Shown: one piece after another, positions 1 through 5,785 of the stretch
How the letters are laid out: each line of letters opens with the position of its first letter
Numbering within the stretch: position 1 is the stretch's first letter
Assembly (NCBI GenBank): GCA_052387855.1
Contig: JBQTIT010000035.1
Location: 1-27,104, forward strand
From: CAIYZT01 sp052387855
GTDB taxonomy: Bacteria > Pseudomonadota > Alphaproteobacteria > Rhodobacterales > Rhodobacteraceae
DNA: 27,104 nt
Direction: 5' to 3'
Notes under the pieces: generated by a model
Database searches by the model: none
The model's input: the letters and a program-made list of their open reading frames with translations, nothing else
Told to the model about the DNA's origin: nothing
Program-made: the position numbers and the translations under genes

Positions 1-26
1 TGAGCTACCCCCCGAAAATCGGACAG
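1..26. repeat. IS3 left terminal inverted repeat
   Basis: Starts TGAGCTAC and ends GGACAG. It matches the reverse complement of 1244-1269 at about 20 of 26 positions, with the outer 8 bases and inner 6 bases identical. Confidence 0.88.
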
Positions 27-79
27 TGACGGAAGCTACGATCTGAGGTCTGCTGATCCCAAGACGAGGAGATCAGAAT

Positions 80-379
80 ATGTCGAAACGCAGGAACCAT
101 GACGCGGCGTTCAAGGCGCGTGTTGCATTGGAGGCGCTGAAGGGTGAGCGCACGGTTTCGGAACTTGCGACCGCTTACGAGGTCCATCCGACGATGATCC
201 ATCAGTGGAAGAAGGCGCTGCTGGAAGGGGCCGCAGGCATCTTCGAGCGTGGCGGTCAGGCGGCGGCCACCGCCGAGATTGCTGAGGAAACTGTCCGTGA
301 TCTGCATGCCAAGATCGGAGAGCTGGCGGTCGCCAACGATTTTTTGTCACGAAAGCTCAAGCCCTGGACCGGGAAGTGA
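80..379 (+). CDS. IS3-family transposase OrfA (HTH subunit)
   Basis: A 99-residue protein with an N-terminal helix-turn-helix of the IS3/IS911 OrfA type: residues about 5-50, with AAFKARVALEALKG followed by the recognition segment VHPTMIHQWKKALLEGA. A short helical tail (residues about 65-95) is where the leucine zipper of this family lies. It binds the IS ends and is also the N-terminal part of the OrfAB transposase made by -1 frameshifting. The start ATG at 80 is preceded by GAGGAG at 66-71. Its TGA stop (377-379) overlaps the GTG start of orfB (376-378). Confidence 0.9.
   Translation: MSKRRNHDAAFKARVALEALKGERTVSELATAYEVHPTMIHQWKKALLEGAAGIFERGGQAAATAEIAEETVRDLHAKIGELAVANDFLSRKLKPWTGK
340..346 (+). 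other. Candidate -1 ribosomal frameshift site (T TTT TTG)
   Basis: In orfA phase the bases read GAT TTT TTG, so 340-346 form an X XXY YYZ slippery heptamer. The orfB frame is open from 340 to its annotated start, so a single -1 slip here would produce an OrfAB fusion. This is how IS3-family transposases are normally made; the exact site is inferred from sequence alone, and no stimulatory structure was checked. Confidence 0.5.
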
Positions 380-1230
380 GGCGTGGCATGATTGAACGAA
401 ACCATCCCAAGCTGTCGGTCGGAGCGCAGTGCCGCTTGCTGTCGATCTCGCGGTCGTCGTTTTACTACGCTCCGCAAGGCGAAACGGCGATGAACCTCGA
501 CCTGATGTTGAAGGTCGACAAACAATTCCTGGACACGCCGTTCTATGGCGTCCGGCAGATGACGTGGCACCTGCAGAATGAGGGGCATGCCGTGAACGAA
601 AAGCGCATCCGGCGACTGATGCGCCTTATGCGGTTGATGCCGATCTACCAGAAGCCGAACACCAGCAAGCCCGCCAAGGGCCACAAGACCTACCCCTACC
701 TGCTGGGCGGCCTGCGGATCGACAGGCCCAACCAAGTCTGGTGTGCCGACATCACTTACCTGCCCATGCGCAAGGGCTTTCTCTATCTGGTGGCCATCAT
801 GGACTGGTTCACCCGCAAGGTGCTGGCCTGGCGGATATCCAACACGCTGGAAGCCGAGTTCTGCATCGAAGCGCTCAACGAGGCAATCCACAAGTTCGGC
901 CCGCCCGAGATCATGAATACCGACCAAGGCAGCCAGTTCACGTCCTTCGACTGGACCGACCGGCTGAAGCGGGCCAAGAGCAAGATCTCGATGGACGGCA
1001 AAGCCCGATATCTGGACAACATCTTCATCGAGCGGCTCTGGCGGTCCCTGAAATACGAATGCGTCTACCTGCACGCCTGGGAAACCGGCTCGCAGGCCAA
1101 GGCTGGCGTCGGGCGCTGGATCACCTTCTACAACCACCAGCGGCCCCATGCCGCCCATGGCGGACAACCACCCGCTGTGGTCTACTTCAACGCAACCCAA
1201 ATCCATCAGCAGGTGCAGGCAGTAGCTTAA
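376..1230 (+). CDS. IS3-family transposase OrfB (DDE integrase core)
   Basis: A 284-residue catalytic subunit that cuts and joins the element ends. An N-terminal HTH_21-like region (residues about 45-100, including FYGVRQM and the RIRRLMR segment) precedes an rve integrase core. The DDE triad is visible as D125 in WCADITYLP, D183 in MNTDQGSQF and E219 in IFIERLWRSLKYE, followed by the usual FYNHQRPH C-terminal signature. It starts with GTG at 376, overlapping the orfA stop, and lies in the -1 frame relative to orfA, so most protein is probably made as an OrfAB fusion. A duplicated MRLMRLM segment near residue 82 is a minor oddity. No inactivating change is seen. Confidence 0.92.
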   Translation: MRRGMIERNHPKLSVGAQCRLLSISRSSFYYAPQGETAMNLDLMLKVDKQFLDTPFYGVRQMTWHLQNEGHAVNEKRIRRLMRLMRLMPIYQKPNTSKPAKGHKTYPYLLGGLRIDRPNQVWCADITYLPMRKGFLYLVAIMDWFTRKVLAWRISNTLEAEFCIEALNEAIHKFGPPEIMNTDQGSQFTSFDWTDRLKRAKSKISMDGKARYLDNIFIERLWRSLKYECVYLHAWETGSQAKAGVGRWITFYNHQRPHAAHGGQPPAVVYFNATQIHQQVQAVA

Positions 1231-1243
1231 ATCAACCGGAAAT

Positions 1244-1269
1244 CTGTCCAAGAGTTGGGGAGTAGCTCA
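1244..1269. repeat. IS3 right terminal inverted repeat
   Basis: Reads outward to end in GTAGCTCA, the inverse of the left end. It lies 13 bases after the orfB stop codon. Base 1270 is the first base of the interrupted flanking sequence. Confidence 0.88.
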
Positions 1270-1386
1270 ATCGCCAAGTGCTCGCAGGACACCGCGAACC
1301 GCGACATCGCAGCGTTGCTGGACCTCGGGCTGCTGCGGAAGGGCGAAGGCGGCGGCCGCAGCACACACTATGAGTTGGTGCTGTGA
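1270..1386 (+). pseudogene. C-terminal remnant of a Fic-family protein
   Basis: Beginning at the first base after the IS right end, 38 codons are open and end in TGA (1384-1386). The peptide contains KCSQDTANRDIAALL and GGGRSTHYEL, which I recognise as the winged-helix tail common in Fic-domain (AMP-transferase type) proteins: a KCS.DTA.RDI helix followed by a GGRST.Y strand. No Fic catalytic HPFxxGNGR motif is visible, because everything upstream is IS sequence. The likeliest reading is a fic gene disrupted by the IS, with the 5' part left of the window. It is recognised from a short motif only and could be the tail of another wHTH regulator. Confidence 0.6.
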
Positions 1387-1466
1387 GTGTACTGACAACC
1401 ATTATTCGCACCGTCGATGGGGGGCTCGGTAAACGTTGACCAGGTGTTGACAAGAATTCCAAAAGC

Positions 1467-1490
1467 AAAAACCCGACGGTTTACGTCAGG
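1467..1490 (-). terminator. Intrinsic terminator, minus strand, beside the degenerate att copy
   Basis: Read leftward, a 7-bp stem (1484-1490 with 1472-1478, one G-U pair) with a 5-nt loop is followed by TTTTT (1471-1467). It lies just downstream, in tRNA orientation, of the degenerate tRNA-fMet 3' flank at 1492-1540. Similar minus-strand terminators follow the other two copies of that flank. Confidence 0.6.
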
Positions 1491-1491
1491 A

Positions 1492-1540
1492 TCTAAGCAT
1501 CTGATATCTTTAAGAGATTTGGTTGCGGGGGCTGGATCTA
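1492..1540 (-). repeat. Degenerate third copy of the tRNA-fMet 3' end and flank (old att remnant)
   Basis: This stretch aligns with 19932-19980: both share CTAAGC, then TGATATCTT, then GATT and TGGTTGCGGGGGC, then GGAT with small differences. The homology fades within the T-arm part of the tRNA. It reads as the 3' end plus downstream flank of a tRNA-fMet attachment site, left by an older integration event and now decayed. No complete tRNA can be folded here. Confidence 0.6.
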
Positions 1541-1673
1541 ATCTTCACTTGTTGCCCGAGCAAGTAAAGATGGTTGCGGGGACCTGCATCGATCACAACT
1601 TGCAATCGACGCCGGTAAAGATGGTTGCGGGAGGCTGCAACCACCATTACTTGCGACCTACTAACAGCCATTT
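1521..1673. repeat. Three imperfect 51-bp tandem repeats in a gene-free stretch
   Basis: GGTTGCGGG(G/A) recurs at 1521, 1572 and 1623, exactly 51 bases apart, with weaker similarity along the units (a CACTTG/CAACTTG/TTACTTG element mid-unit and GTAAAGAT before the second and third copies). Read on the minus strand, each unit ends in a CCCGCAACCA-like tRNA 3' end. Unit 3 holds a short inverted repeat, GGTTGC with GCAACC (1623-1642). The whole 1387-1782 stretch has no convincing gene. The small frame through it, about 113 codons from 1417, lacks a ribosome site and simply translates the repeats. Confidence 0.75.
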
Positions 1674-1782
1674 TCCTATCAACGCCAAATCCAACGCGGG
1701 GAGAATGGTTGCTAAAAATAGCAGCTTTCATTCCGTCCTATTCCGAACAGCAGCGTGAGTATCGGTTATTCTTATCAGACGG

Positions 1783-2664
1783 ATGCTTTCAAATCGAAGA
1801 ACTAACCATCCACGTCGATCCGGTGGCGCTCTTGCAGCTCTCGACACGCACACCTTCATGGACGTTCTGAGGGCACTGGGGCAGCCGGACACCGGCCTGA
1901 TTGAGCAGAGCGACGATGGCTTGCTGCTGCTGGGTCGAGTGGGCGAGAAGCTTGTGGAGCACTACAGTTTTTATGCTGTTTTCCAGACACCCGAAGAGTA
2001 CCGACTGATTTCCGGCGGGAAGGAACTTGGTACCCTGCCGATCGTCAATGTGATGGCCCCCGGCATGATGCTGATCTTTTCGGGGAAGCGGTGGGTCATT
2101 CAGGAGATCGATGATCAAGACAAGGTCATCATGGTCGCTCCCTCCAAAGGTGGCACACCCCCGATTTTCGGGGGCGATCCTGGCGACATTCATGACCGTG
2201 TGATTGAGCGGATGTTCACGGTACTGGAGAGCGAAGACAAGCATCTCTATGCTGACAAGGCCGCTCGCGATCTTCTGGAGGAAGCTAGGAGGGAGTACGC
2301 CCTACTCGGCCTCGCAACCGCGTCGATCATACCCTTGGGCGAAACAAGCTTCTGCGTTGCAACGCGGGTCGGAACTGTGAAGACGACGACGCTTGCCCTT
2401 GCTCTGCGCGCCAAGGGCTTTGAGGTCGACGTCTATGACGGCTTTCTGACCGTATCCTCGAAAGACGGGGCGGTTGACGTAAGGGCCACGTTGCATGGCA
2501 TTGCCGCTGGGGAACCTGCAAACATCTTCGGTGATCAGACCAACCTGATCTTCGAGAAATTCCATACCTATCTTTCACGCGATCTTCTGGAAAGGGACGC
2601 ATTGGCTTGCAAGGTAGATGCAAGTTGCTTGCCGACGCTCTGTCAGAAGATCATCGCGTACTAA
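1783..2664 (+). pseudogene. C-terminal fragment of an Lhr-like DEAD/DEAH helicase
   Basis: The frame encodes 293 residues. From about residue 14 onward it resembles the C-terminal domain of large Lhr-type helicases: GGALAALD, then LRALGQPDTGLIEQ, YAVFQTPEEYRLI, GTLPIVNVMAPGMMLIFSG, WVIQEIDDQDKVIMVAP, then GGTPPIFGGDPGDIHDRV. The ATPase motifs (Walker A, DEAx, motif VI) that should precede it are absent, and the frame is closed by TGA at 1756-1758. The first dozen residues look unrelated, so the break lies near 1820. Such helicases often occur in defence islands. No ribosome site precedes the ATG. It is probably a non-functional remnant, though the domain itself is uninterrupted to its stop. 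Confidence 0.7.
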
Positions 2665-2702
2665 GTTCAGAGTGAACAAAGGTGCTTCAGCGCCCAAAAC
2701 GC

Positions 2703-2727
2703 AAAAAGCCCCCTGGGTTACAGGGGG
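2703..2727 (-). terminator. Intrinsic terminator, minus strand, left of the element
   Basis: Leftward RNA would form a 7-bp GC-rich stem (CCCCCTG at 2709-2715 with CAGGGGG at 2721-2727, as read on the plus strand), a 5-nt loop, then one C and five T. Before the element at 2821 integrated, this was probably the terminator downstream of tRNA-fMet. It now faces the leftward integrase operon. Confidence 0.8.
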
Positions 2728-2737
2728 ACTCGCAAAA

Positions 2738-2794
2738 CGTTGAGGTGGCGTTGAGGTAAAACGCGCTTGCTTATACACAAGCGAAACGCTCAAC
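2738..2794. repeat. Small direct and nested inverted repeats beside the left attachment site
   Basis: CGTTGAGGT occurs twice in tandem (2738 and 2749, 11-bp step). The second copy's GTTGAG is inverted as CTCAAC at 2789-2794, and between them CGCTTG (2764-2769) pairs with CAAGCG (2778-2783). They could be recombinase or excisionase arm sites or a remnant of a structured terminator. No function is shown. Confidence 0.45.
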
Positions 2795-2820
2795 ATTTAA
2801 GTCTTTGGTTCTATTAGCAA

Positions 2821-2868
2821 TTTTGGTTGCGGGGGCAGGATTTGAACCTGCGGCCTTCAGGTTATGAG
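2821..2868. repeat. Left attachment core (48 bp, 3' part of tRNA-fMet)
   Basis: These 48 bases are identical to 19958-20005. They run from the first base of the anticodon loop through the T arm and CCA end, plus four T beyond it. The copy here lacks the tRNA 5' half and is followed by unrelated element DNA. The neighbouring sequence at 2799-2820 still resembles the tRNA flank. Confidence 0.93.
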
Positions 2869-2978
2869 GGCTATTCCTGTGTCCGGAATAACCCCGTGAT
2901 TTCCGCTTGTTAGTCGATTTTCTGGCTCTCAACGTCGGCGTCGTGTCGCACGGAACAGCCGCAAACCGTTGGGAGGAA

Positions 2979-3009
2979 ACGGGAATCCGTATCCGTGATC
3001 ATTCCCGTT
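2979..3009 (-). terminator. Hairpin ending the leftward int operon
   Basis: Perfect 9-bp arms (AACGGGAAT at 2979-2987, ATTCCCGTT at 3001-3009) enclose a 13-nt loop. The stop codon of the GIY-YIG-like gene lies at the base of the loop. The T run after it on the minus strand is short, so it may be a terminator or a stabilising 3' hairpin. Confidence 0.5.
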
Positions 3010-3466
3010 GGCTCTTGAAGCCTTCATATCGTGGCCGGAGGCGGCATTGCAGGAAGCTCTCCAGCAGCGACAAGACCGGAACGCCAAGGCGGGCCGGGAG
3101 CAGGATGTTGACCCGATCCACGTTCATCCGGATCCAGCTTCCGACCTCGACCACGTCATCTTCGCCAAGGCCCAAGCGTTCCGCGTCGGCAACCATGGAT
3201 GCCGCGAGCGTGCTCTGTGCGCTGCCGGGATTGTAATGCTGGCTTGTGTACCGCGCCTGGCTCTTGGGTCCGACCTTCCCCACCTTCAGCACGTCGGTCC
3301 CGTGGATGAAAACGTACACGGCCATCTGGCCCGCTGGCAGCCTCACGGGCGGAGCGTGGGGCGCGGGCAGCGCCTCAATGCGGATGTCGTCCGTCGCTAG
3401 CGTAACGCCCGCCAGCCGCGCAACGGTGACGAAATCTGCGAGGGTCTGTTCTGGAAACCATGTCAT
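2999..3466 (-). CDS. GIY-YIG-like conserved protein downstream of integrase
   Basis: A 155-residue protein. The centre reads AVYVFIHGTDVLKVGKVG and then R72 in the ARYTSQHYNP segment. This resembles the GIY-YIG nuclease fold as seen in the T5orf172/MUG113 branch: a Y-x-F strand, a K-x-G-K strand at about residues 51-66, then the conserved arginine. A C-terminal LLESFLQCRLRPRYEGF segment may supply the metal-binding glutamate. The start is 9 nt after the integrase stop on the same strand, so the two are probably one transcript ended by the hairpin at 2979-3009. I know similar proteins near integrases and defence genes but not a proven function. The nuclease assignment is tentative. Confidence 0.6.
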   Translation of the reverse strand: MTWFPEQTLADFVTVARLAGVTLATDDIRIEALPAPHAPPVRLPAGQMAVYVFIHGTDVLKVGKVGPKSQARYTSQHYNPGSAQSTLAASMVADAERLGLGEDDVVEVGSWIRMNVDRVNILLPARLGVPVLSLLESFLQCRLRPRYEGFKSQRE

Positions 3467-3475
3467 GGCAGCAGC

Positions 3476-4579
3476 TTATCCCAGCAGTTTCGCCTCGACC
3501 ATGGCCATCGCCTTCTGGTGATCGGGTGAGGGGAACAGATGGCCATAGCGTTCCATGGTCATCTGGATCGAAGAATGGCCCGCGAAGGTCATGATCTCCT
3601 TGATCGAGAAGCCCTGCTCGATCCACAGCGACACGGCGAAATGGCGCAGGTCGTGCCAGCGCATCGTCACCTCGACCTTTTCCTGCAGCTTGCGGAACCG
3701 ATCCTGCGTGCGGGTGTGCTGCAGAATCCCGCCCTGCGGCGCGGGGAACACCAGACCCAGCTCGCTTTTCGGGCAGCGCAGTTTCCAGCGGCGCAGGGCA
3801 TTCAGCACCATCGGCCCAGCAGGAATGTCGCGGAACCCTGCCCGCGATTTTGGCTCGCCCATCTGGTTGTAAGCGTCGGCGCGCTGGCGAATATGCAGGA
3901 AGCCCTTGTCGAAATCGACGTCCTGCCAGCGCAGGCCCCGCAGTTCGGAGGCGCGCAGGCCGCCCAGCGCCGACACGATCAGGTGCGGTTTGAAATCCTC
4001 ATCGGCGGCTTCGATCAGGGCGCGGATCGCCTCCTTGGACGGCACCGGCGCCTTGTGTTCGATCCTGCTGGACTTGATCACCCGCACGCCCTGCGCGGCA
4101 TTGGTGAACAACTGGCCGTTGTCGATGGCGTGGTCCAGCGCCAGCTTCAGCACCGACAATGCGCGGCGGGTCAGGTGTTCGGACCGGCCATTCAGCAGCA
4201 TCCGGTCGCGGAATTCATTGACATGGCGGCGGGTCAGTTGCGCGATCAGCTTGTCCCCGATGCCGATGTCGGGCGCGGTGATGTGCAGGCGCACATAATC
4301 GCTGTAGCCGCGCAGCGTGGAGCGTTCCATCCGCCGCCCCGTCTTGCAGCGCACCTCGCAATGGTCGAGCCAAGCCTTCGCTGCCTCGGCCACGGTCGTG
4401 CTGTCGCTGTCGGCCAGATAGGTGTGGTTGGCGACCAGCGAGCGGACCTTGACCAGATAGACGTCCGCATCCTTGCGGCGCGGGAAAAGCTTTGACCGGC
4501 GCTTGCCGGCCTGGTCGGTGAAATCCACCTGCCAGCGAACCAGTCCCGAGGGCAGCGTGCGTTTGCGGATCGTGGCCAT
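3476..4579 (-). CDS. int: Tyrosine-recombinase phage integrase
   Basis: A 367-residue site-specific recombinase that would integrate and excise the element at tRNA-fMet. An N-terminal arm-binding segment (MATIRKR, then RWQVDFTDQAGKRRSKLF) is followed by a SAM-like core-binding domain (about 60-165) and the catalytic domain. Active-site residues are visible: R in LGGLRASELRGLRW, H-x-x-R in WHDLRHFAVS, H in FAGHSSIQMT and the nucleophile Y in MERYGHLFP. The frame is open further upstream, but the start at 4579 is chosen because GGAGGG lies 7 nt before it and the protein then has the usual length. The gene lies next to the left attachment site, oriented toward it, and diverges from the regulator at 4714. 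Confidence 0.95.
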   Translation of the reverse strand: MATIRKRTLPSGLVRWQVDFTDQAGKRRSKLFPRRKDADVYLVKVRSLVANHTYLADSDSTTVAEAAKAWLDHCEVRCKTGRRMERSTLRGYSDYVRLHITAPDIGIGDKLIAQLTRRHVNEFRDRMLLNGRSEHLTRRALSVLKLALDHAIDNGQLFTNAAQGVRVIKSSRIEHKAPVPSKEAIRALIEAADEDFKPHLIVSALGGLRASELRGLRWQDVDFDKGFLHIRQRADAYNQMGEPKSRAGFRDIPAGPMVLNALRRWKLRCPKSELGLVFPAPQGGILQHTRTQDRFRKLQEKVEVTMRWHDLRHFAVSLWIEQGFSIKEIMTFAGHSSIQMTMERYGHLFPSPDHQKAMAMVEAKLLG

Positions 4580-4713
4580 GATTTCCCTCCGTGATCGTAA
4601 GAAACGGGACCAGTTGTCAAAGCCCGTTAATTGGTGATATGAACCATCGCTAGTGCACTTGCAATGGATTGTTGCGCGTGTAAAGCCCTTGTTCATGAAC
4701 GGAGCCCTCATCA
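4580..4713. promoter_or_regulatory. Divergent control region between integrase and first regulator
   Basis: This 134-bp gap must hold both outward promoters. It contains a perfect 10-bp palindrome, GTTCATGAAC (4691-4700), directly before the GGAG ribosome site of the rightward gene, and an 8-bp palindrome AGTGCACT (4652-4659). Either could be an operator for the regulators at 4714 or 5446. Clear -35/-10 pairs were not resolved. Confidence 0.4.
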
Positions 4714-5430
4714 ATGACAGCCAGCGAACGGAACGGTGCGGAAGCACCCGAACCGCTCTTCCATGGCGATGCGGACGCGGTGGCGGCATCGGGGATGCCC
4801 CTGCCCAGCCTGCGTGTCCTGCAAGCTGCCGGAGCCATTCAGGCGCAGAAAACACCCAAGGAACACGGCGGCTTCAGGCGGTTGTGGCGCGAGGAGGACG
4901 TGCTGATTGCATCAATCGCCGCCGCGATCAGCGAGCACTTCGCCTGGAACATCCGGATCGTGGCCGAGGCGATGGCCAAGACACGCCCCGGCACATGGGC
5001 TGCGCTGGTGGCCTCGATTGCGGGGACGATCTCGCCAGAATCGGGCGCGCTGATCCGATCATCGCCAGACGACTGGTATCTCGACCTGATCGACCGGAAG
5101 TTCCTGTTCCTGCGGGTGCCACCCGTTGTCGCCGCGCTTTTCCCCGATGCACCGCCTCGAGAGACCAACCTGATCCTCGGCTACGCAGCATCAAAGGACA
5201 CATTCAAGATGGTGCCGTGGCTGCTTGGCAGTCCGGAGGGTCGCGCCAAGCTGGCGGCCATCACGTCCCCGGCTCAGACCACGACCGCCGAACGAGCCTA
5301 CAAGCTGGCCATGGCCACTCGCGCCAACGCGCTGAGCACTGCCGGCATCAACATCAGCATGCAGGTTCGCGCCTGCTGGCGCCGCCTCCACGGACTTGAC
5401 GCCCACTTCCTCCAGCAAGCCATGCCCTAG
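4714..5430 (+). CDS. Phage regulator-like protein with MerR-type HTH signature
   Basis: A 238-residue protein of unknown family. The segment at about 28-75 (LPSLRVLQAAGAI, then GGFRRLWREEDVLIASI) resembles the MerR-type winged helix, in which a sequence specifying helix LR.L...G.I is followed by R.W.EEDV. The remainder is alanine-rich, mainly helical, with no transmembrane segment. The start ATG has GGAG 9 nt upstream. As the first gene of the rightward operon, divergent from int and followed by a small HTH protein, a role in the element's lysis-lysogeny or induction switch is plausible. Function is inferred from position and a weak motif only. Confidence 0.6.
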   Translation: MTASERNGAEAPEPLFHGDADAVAASGMPLPSLRVLQAAGAIQAQKTPKEHGGFRRLWREEDVLIASIAAAISEHFAWNIRIVAEAMAKTRPGTWAALVASIAGTISPESGALIRSSPDDWYLDLIDRKFLFLRVPPVVAALFPDAPPRETNLILGYAASKDTFKMVPWLLGSPEGRAKLAAITSPAQTTTAERAYKLAMATRANALSTAGINISMQVRACWRRLHGLDAHFLQQAMP

Positions 5431-5445
5431 AAAGGAACCTCCCCC

Positions 5446-5706
5446 GTGACCCACCACCCCCGATCCATCGACACCATGAAACAGACAGCAACCGAGGCGA
5501 CGCTGGGCGATGATCTGCTGCGCGGCGCAGACGAAATCGCCAGGTTCATGTTCGGCGACGTGAAGCACCGCCGCAAGGTCTACTATCTGACCGGCGAGGC
5601 CCCGAGGGGCATGCCGCACTTCAAGATGGGTTCGGTCATCTGCGCCCGCAAAAGCACGCTGCTGAACTGGATCGCGCAGCAAGAGCGTTTCACCCCGGGC
5701 GAGTGA
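5446..5706 (+). CDS. Small AlpA/excisionase-like DNA-binding protein
   Basis: An 86-residue protein. The core reads LLRGADEIARFMFG, then RRKVYYLTGEAPRGMPHFKMGSVICARKSTLLNWI. That is the layout of phage HTH_17/AlpA-type winged helices: a gene-activation helix, a strand ending in P.FK.G, and a C-terminal R.STLL.WI helix. Such proteins activate excision or early transcription in satellites and prophages. The GTG start at 5446 is supported by AAAGGA 8 nt upstream; an internal ATG at 5476 would remove ten residues outside the domain. It lies 15 nt after the preceding gene, in the same operon, and before the primase. The excisionase or activator role is inferred. Confidence 0.65.
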   Translation: MTHHPRSIDTMKQTATEATLGDDLLRGADEIARFMFGDVKHRRKVYYLTGEAPRGMPHFKMGSVICARKSTLLNWIAQQERFTPGE

Positions 5707-5785
5707 CGGCAGCCGCAAATGTCCTGAGGTCCGCGATCCACTCGCGGGCTCCACTTCCATCAGTTGCATAGCGAACCCCCGCCCC

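Larger units (their letters stand above)
1..1269 (+). mobile_element. IS3-family insertion sequence, complete
   Basis: The element has two overlapping genes (orfA with a helix-turn-helix, orfB with a DDE integrase core) between terminal inverted repeats that start at base 1 and end at base 1269. The right end abuts the interior of a Fic-like coding remnant, so the element probably inserted into that gene. The target duplication cannot be checked because the left flank lies outside the window. Both reading frames are intact and the three catalytic acidic residues are present, so it may still be active. I do not assign an IS3 subgroup or a named element. Confidence 0.93.

Noticed and set aside
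256..1251. Leftward 331-codon frame within the IS
   Set aside because: It lies opposite orfB, which has intact DDE motifs; no family resemblance in the antisense product.
1417..1758. 113-codon rightward frame through the 51-bp repeats
   Set aside because: No ribosome site, no homology, and the repeat period of 51 bp keeps any frame open; it covers att-derived sequence.
2821..2868. Second tRNA gene
   Set aside because: Only the 3' part from the anticodon loop onward is present; the 5' half is replaced by element DNA, so it is an attachment site and not a tRNA.
3476..4855. Longer integrase starting at 4855
   Set aside because: The added N-terminal part overlaps the divergent regulator and has no integrase-like sequence; a strong GGAGGG site supports the start at 4579.
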